From JAHEJA01 sp965656445 (GTDB lineage: Bacteria; Pseudomonadota; Alphaproteobacteria; Rhodobacterales; Rhodobacteraceae), in assembly GCA_965656445.1 (NCBI GenBank), contig CBFHKO010000012.1:1-51373 (forward strand): DNA of 51,373 nucleotides. The letters are read 5' to 3'. Each line of letters starts with the position of its first letter. Positions within the stretch are counted from its first letter, which is position 1. This document shows, one piece after another, positions 44,637-51,373 of this stretch. The translations under genes were made by a program, and so were the position numbers. Under the pieces are notes generated by a model, which worked only from the letters and a program-made list of their open reading frames with translations, ran no database searches and had not been told where the DNA came from.

Positions 44637-45423
44637 CCCCGAACCCCGCTGATTTCACTTTTTTGAACAAGTCACTCCGCTCGGCTGTGCTTGCCGCGGG
44701 TCCAACAATGACGCGCCAGAATGTTTTGCCATTTGTTGTATGCTTTTTAACAATTGGAACAATACCTATACCACGCATCGACGTCGCTGTATTTTTGGCA
44801 TTTTGCTCAACACTAAAGATACCGATTTGGATAAATGGTTTGCTCAAACTTGAAGCAGGCTTTGGTGCTGGCTGAGCCGGAGCAGGGGCGGCAGCTGCTA
44901 CGGCTGTGTCTGTCGTCGGAGCGAGGGTCGATGTTTCAACCTCTGACGGGGCATCCAAGCTGACCTCAACGGGCTCACTGACCGCTTGACGCCGCAGTGC
45001 GGTGACATTTAGGTTGCTCGGCGCGCCCGCAAGCATGCCAAGTGCCGCCGCCGCATCAGAGGACACCTGCAGCCGTGGTCCCGCACTTTCGCGTTCACGC
45101 CGGAAAAGGGCACCGATCACAAATTTGTTGTTCTTGCTGTTGCGGATAATCACGCGTTCCGGATCCTGGACATCAGGATGCGCTACCCAAACGCCCCCCA
45201 AAGAGGGACGCCCATCCCAAAGGCCGGCTTCGGTAACTTGAAAGACATCAGGCGCCTCGACATCACGCTCGATCAACTCGACACTATTTGCGGCGGGCTC
45301 AGAGCTTGTCGCGCCGCCAAGGTTAAATCCTACGCCGTCTTCACATGCGCTCAGGAATGTGAGGCCCAAGAGGCCAATAGAAATATGGAGTGTTTTAATT
45401 GAATAAATAGAAAGATTTTGCAT
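44614..45423 (-). CDS. SPOR-domain lipoprotein
   Basis: The protein is 269 aa from ATG 45423, chosen for its GGGGGCAGC ribosome site; an ATG 39 nt upstream is also open. A lipoprotein signal (LLGLTFLSAC) is followed by an Ala/Pro-rich linker and a C-terminal SPOR domain (about 190-269, FIQIGIFSVEQNAKNTATSM). SPOR domains bind denuded septal peptidoglycan; an RlpA-like middle region is only suggested. It is the first gene of the block that continues with the carboxypeptidase, tmk and holB. Confidence 0.85.
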   Translation of the reverse strand: MQNLSIYSIKTLHISIGLLGLTFLSACEDGVGFNLGGATSSEPAANSVELIERDVEAPDVFQVTEAGLWDGRPSLGGVWVAHPDVQDPERVIIRNSKNNKFVIGALFRRERESAGPRLQVSSDAAAALGMLAGAPSNLNVTALRRQAVSEPVEVSLDAPSEVETSTLAPTTDTAVAAAAPAPAQPAPKPASSLSKPFIQIGIFSVEQNAKNTATSMRGIGIVPIVKKHTTNGKTFWRVIVGPAASTAERSDLFKKVKSAGFGDAYAVTN

Positions 45424-45603
45424 AAGCTGCCCCCTGCTTAAATCATCTGCTTTGATTGGCATCCTTTGCGGATTTATACCACATCTGCAAAGACTTTATC
45501 GTGCTTTTGACGCTAAGCAAAGAACATCTAATTGAAACAAGCGTAAAATTTCCGATCTTTACCCCTTTTAGAATCAAATTTCTCAAGTTAAACGGTGCCT
45601 GTC

Positions 45604-45693
45604 GGAGGAGTGGCAGAGTGGTTGAATGCACCGGTCTTGAAAACCGACGTAGGTGAAAGTCTACCGTGGGTTCGAATCCCACCTCCTCCGCCA
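45604..45693 (+). tRNA. tRNA-Ser (UGA)
   Basis: The 90-nt tRNA has acceptor arms GGAGGAG/CTCCTCC, an encoded CCA, T arm GTGGG-TTCGAAT-CCCAC, a long variable arm (GTAG/CTAC stem) as expected for Ser, and anticodon TGA at 45638-45640. The outermost anticodon-stem pair appears to be a C-A mismatch. Its 3' end (from 45680) forms part of a 120-bp inverted repeat and is probably the attachment site of the adjacent element. Confidence 0.95.
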
Positions 45694-45799
45694 TCATCAT
45701 GAAAATCTAGATCGGCAACTGCAAACGTAGGCTTCTGATAACGCTTAGTTTTTAACCTTGGCGCCATTGTGCCTTAGCCTTTGACTGACCGTTATGCAG
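45680..45799 (+). repeat. Left arm of a 120-bp perfect inverted repeat
   Basis: By direct comparison the 120 nt are identical to the reverse complement of 47628-47747. The arm starts in the T-arm/acceptor part of tRNA-Ser and ends after the first two codons (ATGCAG) of the recombinase gene. Confidence 0.95.
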
Positions 45800-46993
45800 A
45801 CCCGATTACTGACCAAGCCTGTACCTTACACCTTCGTGCGTGGAGGCTACTATTACTTCACTCGCAGGGTTCCTGCTGATTTAAGACAGCATTACAAGTA
45901 CCCTCGTATCGTCCAGGGATTGCGTACATCGTCGCCTCAGGAAGCGAAGCTGCAGGCTAAGATCGAAGCTGCAAAGCTAGATGCCTATTGGACGCAAATG
46001 CGTTTAGCCAAATCCGAGGTTTTAGGCCTTTCGCTAATTAGGGATGGGGTGGATGTCCCCGCAGTTAAATCGCAGAATATGACGCCAAACAGGGCTTTGG
46101 AAGGTCCGACATTGCTTGACGCCCTGGGGGTTTATCTGGAACAGAAAGGTAGCGGCAAAGCTAAGTCGTTTAGGCAATCTGCTGAAAGAGCCTGTGGTTA
46201 TGTGATAGAGAATTGCGGTAATAAACCATTGGCGGCTTATACAAGACAGGATGCCCTGATTTTTAGAGATTGGTTAGTCGCCAGAGGTTTAACGGGATCA
46301 AGCGTCACCCGTAACTTTTCCTACGTCAAAGCAGTGATCAACTTTGCCCTGTCTGAATTTGCCTTGGATGTCCGTAATCCCTTTGTGGGCGTTTACCATG
46401 ATCGGTCAAAGGGTGTTGTCTCCCGAAAGCCAATCCCAGTAGATGACTTGCGTCGTGTTCAGCATGAGTGCGTGCAGATTGATGATGATATCCGCTGGCT
46501 TGTTGCGTTGGTGTCAGACACTGGAATGCGGCTGGCAGAAGCTGCAGGGCTGTCAGTGGACGACTTTAACCTTCAGGCTGACATTCCATTCGTTGAAGTG
46601 CGCAAGCACCCTTGGCGCAGTCTGAAGACGTCTGCAAGTGCAAGAGTAATACCGTTATCTGGAATGGCCCTGTGGGCTGCACAGAGAATACTGCAAGAAG
46701 CGGGTACCTCATCTCATGCCTTCCCTAGATACAATCGTGGATCACGTACCAGTGCAAATTCAGCCAGTGCTGCAATTAACAAGTGGTTGAGGAACTATGT
46801 CCCTGAGGGCTGCACAATGCATAGCTTTCGACACTCAATGCGGGACCGATTGCGTGCTGTGCAATGTCCTGCAGACATCGCCAATCAAATCGGTGGTTGG
46901 GCAACTGAAAGAGTAGGGCAGGGCTATGGTTGTGGCTATCCGATCGAAGTGCTGATTGAATGGATGAAAAAAACGGTACTAGGCTTGGATTAA
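45794..46993 (+). CDS. Tyrosine recombinase / phage-type integrase
   Basis: The 399-aa site-specific recombinase has an N-terminal DUF6538-like region (YYFTRRVPADLRQHY, about 20-34), a core-binding SAM-like domain (about 105-195) and a catalytic domain with Arg246 (DTGMRLAE), Lys278, HxxR (His343, Arg346 in HSFRH), Trp369 (GGWAT) and Tyr378 or Tyr382 (GQGYGCGY). All catalytic residues are present. It probably integrates and excises at the adjacent tRNA-Ser. Its start codon lies inside the left inverted-repeat arm. Confidence 0.93.
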   Translation: MQTRLLTKPVPYTFVRGGYYYFTRRVPADLRQHYKYPRIVQGLRTSSPQEAKLQAKIEAAKLDAYWTQMRLAKSEVLGLSLIRDGVDVPAVKSQNMTPNRALEGPTLLDALGVYLEQKGSGKAKSFRQSAERACGYVIENCGNKPLAAYTRQDALIFRDWLVARGLTGSSVTRNFSYVKAVINFALSEFALDVRNPFVGVYHDRSKGVVSRKPIPVDDLRRVQHECVQIDDDIRWLVALVSDTGMRLAEAAGLSVDDFNLQADIPFVEVRKHPWRSLKTSASARVIPLSGMALWAAQRILQEAGTSSHAFPRYNRGSRTSANSASAAINKWLRNYVPEGCTMHSFRHSMRDRLRAVQCPADIANQIGGWATERVGQGYGCGYPIEVLIEWMKKTVLGLD

Positions 46994-46999
46994 CGAATG

Positions 47000-47536
47000 T
47001 TATTTCCATGAGACGGGAGTGACATACACGATGCTATCATTAACACTGACCATTAAATCACCCTCTTGAACATTCACCTGCAACTTCATTGAGCGCTTTG
47101 CTTGTTCGGCGAGTTCATTTGTTTCTGCCTCAGCCAAATTTATGACCTTCAGGTTTTCAAAGCGTGAGGTACTGTTTTTGATCTTATCCCACCAAATTTC
47201 TGCGTTTCTGCCGCCATATGAATAGATAATAACCTCTCTGGCTTTACCACAGGATTGCCGCACGATCTTTTCGGTTGGAAGACCCAGAGTTACCCACAAG
47301 TCAATCTCATCACTGAAACTCTTTTCCCAAAGGTCAGGTTCATCATCTGCCGATAGGCCTCTGGAGAATTCCAACTTCTCACGGGCATTCAGTGCAAAGG
47401 CAATAAGGCGCACCATTAAGCGTTCATCTGTTTCGGATGGATGTTTGGCTACGGTAAGTTTGTGGGTTTCATAATAGTGACGGTCCATATCCGAAACTGA
47501 AAGTTCAACTTTATAGATGGTGGCTTTTTGTGCCAT
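47000..47536 (-). CDS. yaeQ: YaeQ family protein
   Basis: The 178-aa protein matches YaeQ throughout: MAQKATIYKVELSVSDMDRH, LTVAKHPSETDERLMVRLIA, GLSADDEPDLWEKSF and VIIYSYGGRNAEIWW. YaeQ has a PD-(D/E)XK nuclease-like fold, but its activity is not established; the Escherichia coli gene was found as a suppressor affecting RfaH-dependent expression. It is convergent with the recombinase (6-nt gap) and enclosed by the inverted repeat, so it appears to be element cargo. Confidence 0.92.
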   Translation of the reverse strand: MAQKATIYKVELSVSDMDRHYYETHKLTVAKHPSETDERLMVRLIAFALNAREKLEFSRGLSADDEPDLWEKSFSDEIDLWVTLGLPTEKIVRQSCGKAREVIIYSYGGRNAEIWWDKIKNSTSRFENLKVINLAEAETNELAEQAKRSMKLQVNVQEGDLMVSVNDSIVYVTPVSWK

Positions 47537-47627
47537 GATTTATTCCTGTTTCGAGATGTTTGATGTACTTAGTGTGTCTGACGGCTAAGTGGAAGCAGAT
47601 AAAAAGACTGCTGAGTAAAAGACGACA

Positions 47628-47747
47628 CTGCATAACGGTCAGTCAAAGGCTAAGGCACAATGGCGCCAAGGTTAAAAACTAAGCGTTATCAGAAGCCTAC
47701 GTTTGCAGTTGCCGATCTAGATTTTCATGATGATGGCGGAGGAGGTG
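47628..47747 (-). repeat. Right arm of the 120-bp perfect inverted repeat
   Basis: This is identical to the reverse complement of 45680-45799, including a copy of the tRNA-Ser 3' end (GGCGGAGGAGGTG at 47735-47747). Similarity stops at 47748 and no tRNA remnant continues. Confidence 0.95.
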
Positions 47748-48289
47748 CGGGTTAAGTTCCCTGATCATCCGTCAGCATTCATCTAACACTCTGATATTGT
47801 TGATAGCACTGTCCTGCAGTTCACTGCAATAAGGCGTAAAATGGTCAGTAATCGGGTCAGTAATGCAGGATGCCCCCCTGCGAGTGCCACCCCACCCCTT
47901 GGGGATACCGTATATGTGGCTGACCTGAGATTGGGTGAACGAAACCGTAAACTAACGAGCAATTTGTACTGGCCTTATCTGGGTTGACTGTTTTGATTAG
48001 ACAGGGGGAAGGTTCAGGTCATTAGTGAATAACGTACTACATAGGGATTCACATCTCATTCAGTTTGAGGTATTATCTAAGTGATACTAGTATGGGGAAG
48101 AGCCTCCCCTAAGGAGGGTCTGACCATAACAATAAGCTTATGAATATATCAGGTAATTAGGGCTAGAATTATGACGAAGGATATTAGTGTGAAACCTAAC
48201 CTTAATCTCAACTGGCGAGATAGAAGATATAAACGGTTTTACGAAGTCACAGACTTTCTGGTTACACAAATACAAAAAGCCCGATCGTG
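47748..48289. other. Gene-free stretch within the mobile element
   Basis: I see no convincing gene. It holds GGTCAGTAAT twice (47843-47852, 47855-47864), sharing GGTCAGT with the inverted-repeat arm. It also has a GC-rich patch (about 47868-47912) and two mutually exclusive small hairpins: GGGG/CCCC (48094-48097 with 48106-48109) and CCTCC/GGAGG (48103-48107 with 48113-48117). No T-tract follows. The direct repeats might be recombinase arm sites. Confidence 0.5.
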
Positions 48290-50353
48290 TTATTCAAAAT
48301 CCCAAGTCAAGATCAACTTATCTTGTGTTCCAAATGTCCTAGACACCTTTTTAGCATCTAAAGGCGCAGAAAAACTCACATATAGACGCTCATTACCAAA
48401 TAACTTGATTACGCCTTTAATTTTCAATACCTCATCAGCAACACTGTACTCTAGGTTATCACGACCAGAAACGCCTTCATCAGTAAAATCAACACCATCA
48501 ATATCGATGATTTCACCATTAGTATTAAGATATATTGTATCTTCAGCTTCTAGATACTCCCTATAATTGTCATCACGCATCGAAACTGTCCATTTCAAAC
48601 GTAATTTTGTTGTATTCACCGATCGTTTTTGTAGCAGGGTCTCATCTATTGGTTTCGCCAAGAACGTCACAATTTTTGATTTATTACGGTCTCTCAAGTC
48701 AGTTCCAGCCAAATCGATGAGACCATCACCATTAAAATCACCAATCACAATCTGTCGAATAACACGTAATTCTTTTGCCAACGACTTCTCTACGGGCAGA
48801 AAGGATCCGTTTTTGTTTCCAAGAAATATATACGGATACTTTGTAATTTCGTCATCCCTTTGCCGTGGATGAATTGACAGCCCTTGCAGAAGAATATCTA
48901 AACTACCATCCTGGTTTATGTCACCAAAATGAAACTTCTTAACGTACTTTGTGCTGTGATCGGGATCTATAATGCGGTTGTCAGCTTGGTCGGGGAACAA
49001 TTCATCCGTCACAAGTTCGAAACATTCACCATGATTTAAATAGGCTTGGAAGCCAGAAGTTTCCCATGTTTCCGCTTGTATATATTGCCCTTCTAGGATG
49101 TCTAACAGTCCGTCAGCGTTGAGGTCAATCAACGATATATTTGATGTCCCAAATGAAATATTATTCGCTTGGTAATTTCTACCAGAGGGTTGCGCTCTCA
49201 TCTTCGCAAATAACTCTAATGTATCTGGATCAAACCAATATTTACCCAACCTAGTTGTGCGATTATTTGAAAAATCAAAATCTCCGTCGCCGTAAATAAT
49301 TAGAAGTGATTTATGATTTTTAACATGTCTAATAAGGTTCCATTTTGCATCTCTTGTCCAAGATGGCAGTTCTAAACTGATAACATAATCATCGAAACCA
49401 TCGCCATCTAGATCACCAGCTTTACCATCTTCGATCCAATGTTTCGTGACAATTTGTGGTAAAGGATACTTTGATAACTCAAACTCGTTCCCGCCAACGT
49501 TTTTGATAGGATACGATCGCAAACCATTTCTTTCTGTAAGAGGAATAAGGTCTAAATAGCCATCGTTGTCTATGTCTGAAATAATGCCCCCATGGTTGAT
49601 ATCATTTTTATGCGCTTCAGGCACAGCAGTGGGGATAAATGCCTCACCTTTCATGTTTATGAGTACTAGATCGGGTTCACCAGGCGTTACCTTGTTAAAG
49701 CCTCTTTGCTGAAAGTATTCGACATGATCTGAAGTCACAAACCCAACAAAATCATTATAACCGTCATTAGTTAGATCTGCGAAATAACCCATGTTTATGG
49801 AACGCCGAGTTGTTTCAATGGGGTTTGGTAGAACTGTGAACGCACCAGTTGTTGTGCCGAGATAAATGGCTGGAGGTACTTGCGTCTCCGTATATTCCAC
49901 ATAAACATCGGTGATACCATCATTGTTTACATCTGAGGAAGCTACGATCCAAGCATCGACTTCCCCGCCATCTATGTCGCCAAAAGTTCCCCTGACATAA
50001 GCAGGGATTGTTGTTGTCACTCGATCATAATCAGGTAAATAAGCTGGAAATGTTGAAATAGCGTCATCGAGATCGGTTTGATCGGTGACTTTTGAACAGT
50101 TCCCGTATAAGCCATTTATCTGTGCTCTTAAATCTGCTACTTCATTAGTATCAATTGCACCATCAAATTTACGACCATTATCCGTGTAAAATGATGCAAT
50201 GGCTTTCTTTGTTTTTCTACCAGCGATCCCATCAGGCACCCCTGCATTATAGCCGAGTTCGTTGAGCAGTCGTTGTACAGTTTGGGTTTGGTCACCAAAA
50301 ACAGGATTCACAATTCCCATAAATGGCAGGGCGAATAGTAGGAATAAGCGCAT
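48290..50353 (-). CDS. Secreted FG-GAP/VCBS repeat protein with peptidoglycan-binding-like domain
   Basis: The 687-aa protein has a signal peptide (about 1-20), then a peptidoglycan-binding-1-like domain (about 22-75, TVQRLLNELGYNAGVPDGIAG), then at least seven Ca-binding-type repeats: DVNNDGITD, DLTNDGYND, DIDNDGYLD, DLDGDGFDD, DLNADGLLD, DINQDGSLD and DFNGDGLID. Such repeats form an integrin-alpha-like beta-propeller. The C-terminal 120 residues are of unknown type. The gene is AT-rich compared with the photosynthesis genes, which suggests acquisition. Function unknown; a surface-bound or periplasmic binding role is inferred. Confidence 0.82.
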   Translation of the reverse strand: MRLFLLFALPFMGIVNPVFGDQTQTVQRLLNELGYNAGVPDGIAGRKTKKAIASFYTDNGRKFDGAIDTNEVADLRAQINGLYGNCSKVTDQTDLDDAISTFPAYLPDYDRVTTTIPAYVRGTFGDIDGGEVDAWIVASSDVNNDGITDVYVEYTETQVPPAIYLGTTTGAFTVLPNPIETTRRSINMGYFADLTNDGYNDFVGFVTSDHVEYFQQRGFNKVTPGEPDLVLINMKGEAFIPTAVPEAHKNDINHGGIISDIDNDGYLDLIPLTERNGLRSYPIKNVGGNEFELSKYPLPQIVTKHWIEDGKAGDLDGDGFDDYVISLELPSWTRDAKWNLIRHVKNHKSLLIIYGDGDFDFSNNRTTRLGKYWFDPDTLELFAKMRAQPSGRNYQANNISFGTSNISLIDLNADGLLDILEGQYIQAETWETSGFQAYLNHGECFELVTDELFPDQADNRIIDPDHSTKYVKKFHFGDINQDGSLDILLQGLSIHPRQRDDEITKYPYIFLGNKNGSFLPVEKSLAKELRVIRQIVIGDFNGDGLIDLAGTDLRDRNKSKIVTFLAKPIDETLLQKRSVNTTKLRLKWTVSMRDDNYREYLEAEDTIYLNTNGEIIDIDGVDFTDEGVSGRDNLEYSVADEVLKIKGVIKLFGNERLYVSFSAPLDAKKVSRTFGTQDKLILTWDFE

Positions 50354-50418
50354 ACAGATAGATTACTTTTTCTATATATTACGGACTGATGTCGCAAAGA
50401 TATCACAACGATACTCAT

Positions 50419-51357
50419 TCAGCTATGTATTTTTGCAATTGTCTCGAACGCTGCCATTCTCGCTTCATGACTTTCGCCTAGTAATTTCAAAGTACTTGTA
50501 AGATCATCACCATCTTCAGATAAGGCATCGTCGGCTGCAACGTCAAAATATTTCGTATCAATCTTTGGCTTGTATTCCGTAACTCTCTGAAAGGCTAAGT
50601 CCATCTGCTGAGCCAGTTCAGCCTCATAACCATGATGCATGAGGAAGCTGTCATGCAGAGGAAGTATCGGGATGCCTTTAGTTGCAAAATGCAGCATCAC
50701 CAGTTCTGCAATATCACTATCTATCCTTTGAAGACGCAGGCCGACACCCGTGTAAAAGTGACGTTCAATCGGTGCATGAAATTCTGTTATTGCATCAGAT
50801 AATTCTGCCCACGTCAGGCCGAACTCTTTTGGGCGTACACCATTTGGGGCGTGAGCCATCGGTTGGTCAGCGTTCAGCATTGCATTGAAAGCCTGTTTTA
50901 CCATTTTCCTTGCACTGGCACGACTTTTGCCGTCAGGAAGCTGTTTGTAATTGAGGACCTCAGAATAACAATCAGAAGGCCTTTCAGCTTGTTCCATAGA
51001 ATACAAAATCGTGGGATGCTGATTAGAATAATCCAATTCTACAGTTGGCTTACGATTGATGATTAGTCTTCGACGATACTCCTTGGGAACATTTTGCCAC
51101 CATCCACCATAAAATCTTCCACCAGTTTCAAGATTGGCGTCATTAAACACTCGAAACAGGGAACGTTTATCAAAACGTAGGCTGCGTTCATCTTCAGGAT
51201 CTTTTGCGAGTTTATGCTGAACTCTGCATAATTCATCGTCGGATATCTCCAAATCGAACCAGTGCTTTGAAAGGGCAGTGTTAATTATGCCAAGATTGTC
51301 GGTCGTCAGATAATTTGGAACACTAGAGCTGTATGAAGCATGGAGGCTCTGGTACAC
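50419..51357 (-). CDS. Unknown protein with family-A/T7-like polymerase palm motifs
   Basis: This 312-aa protein starts with GTG directly after an in-frame TAG (51358-51360). I do not recognise a named family. Three motifs in the right order resemble the palm of family A DNA polymerases and T7-type RNA polymerases: ELDYSNQH (Asp109, motif A), RKMVKQAFNAML (Arg150, Lys154, Phe157; motif B-like) and LPLHDSFLM (His235-Asp236-Ser237; motif C). No exonuclease domain is present. RFYGGWWQNVPKEYRRRL (81-98) precedes motif A. Replication or primer synthesis for the element is an inference. The true N-terminus may be further upstream if the TAG is a disabling mutation. Confidence 0.6.
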   Translation of the reverse strand: MYQSLHASYSSSVPNYLTTDNLGIINTALSKHWFDLEISDDELCRVQHKLAKDPEDERSLRFDKRSLFRVFNDANLETGGRFYGGWWQNVPKEYRRRLIINRKPTVELDYSNQHPTILYSMEQAERPSDCYSEVLNYKQLPDGKSRASARKMVKQAFNAMLNADQPMAHAPNGVRPKEFGLTWAELSDAITEFHAPIERHFYTGVGLRLQRIDSDIAELVMLHFATKGIPILPLHDSFLMHHGYEAELAQQMDLAFQRVTEYKPKIDTKYFDVAADDALSEDGDDLTSTLKLLGESHEARMAAFETIAKIHS

Positions 51358-51373
51358 CTATGATTTGATTATG

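Larger units (their letters stand above)
45680..51373. mobile_element. tRNA-Ser-associated integrative element (right end outside window)
   Basis: A tyrosine recombinase gene begins about 100 nt after tRNA-Ser, the classical integration site arrangement. The genes that follow (yaeQ, FG-GAP protein, palm-motif protein) are not part of the photosynthesis or replication blocks, and the stretch from about 48050 is clearly AT-richer. No direct repeat of the tRNA 3' end is visible to the right within the window, so the far attachment site must lie outside, or has been lost. Confidence 0.7.

Noticed and set aside
45443..45700. Minus-strand ORF of 85 codons over tRNA-Ser
   Set aside because: It is the common false ORF antisense to tRNA-Ser (AEEVGFEPT...RFSRPVHSTTL); it has no independent support.
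48171..48566. Plus-strand ORF of 131 codons
   Set aside because: Most of it is antisense to the 3' end of the FG-GAP gene, with no recognisable domain or ribosome site.
1..51373. FnrL-type sites (TTGAT-N4-ATCAA) and CRISPR arrays
   Set aside because: I found no convincing example by eye; a pattern scan would be needed to exclude FnrL sites fully.

Overview
The window is most of a photosynthesis gene cluster from an aerobic anoxygenic phototroph of the alphaproteobacterial family Rhodobacteraceae (Roseobacter-type). Three things point there. The gene order is the Rhodobacterales order. The carotenoid set includes crtA, crtC, crtD and crtF (spheroidene/spheroidenone series). The aerobic cyclase AcsF and a tetraheme PufC are present and pufX is absent. 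The right third holds a housekeeping block typical of the family and then a tRNA-Ser-associated mobile region whose right end lies outside the window.

Layout: (1) 1-1855, minus strand: the redox/light regulators ppsR (cut by the window edge) and ppaA. (2) 2177-17864, plus strand: bchF-N-B-H-L-M, lhaA, puhA-B-C, a small conserved gene, acsF, puhE, hemA, cycA. Many neighbours overlap by 1 or 4 nt, or by a few more. (3) 17837-22124, minus: bchO-D-I and crtA. (4) 22170-25234, plus: crtI-B-tspO. (5) 25386-27787, minus: crtC-D. (6) 27896-38664, plus: crtE-F, bchC-X-Y-Z, pufQ-B-A-L-M-C, closed by a terminator. (7) 38818-45423, minus: phhB-like dehydratase, AEC transporter, MBL hydrolase, tatD, holB, tmk, D,D-carboxypeptidase, SPOR lipoprotein. 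(8) 45604-end: tRNA-Ser(UGA), a tyrosine recombinase, a yaeQ gene, a secreted FG-GAP protein and a small protein with polymerase-palm-like motifs.

How the genes work together: HemA makes 5-aminolevulinate. BchI/D/H insert Mg, BchM methylates, AcsF closes ring E, and BchL/N/B reduce protochlorophyllide. BchF, BchX/Y/Z and BchC complete the bacteriochlorin. CrtE/B/I/C/D/F/A make spheroidene and spheroidenone. PufB/A, PufL/M/C and PuhA form the LH1-reaction centre, assembled with LhaA, PufQ, PuhB, PuhC and PuhE, and cytochrome c2 (CycA) is a likely electron carrier. bchG, bchP, bchE/J and idi are not in the window. PpsR-type boxes (TGT-N12-ACA), often in pairs, sit before bchF, ppaA, crtA/crtI, crtD/crtE and bchC, and unexpectedly between the convergent genes tspO and crtC.

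The most unusual features are: a perfect 120-bp inverted repeat (45680-45799 and 47628-47747) that begins inside the tRNA-Ser 3' end and encloses the recombinase and yaeQ; a compact protein with family-A/T7-like polymerase motifs; the PpsR box pair in a convergent gap; and an 18-codon bridging ORF between bchH and bchL.
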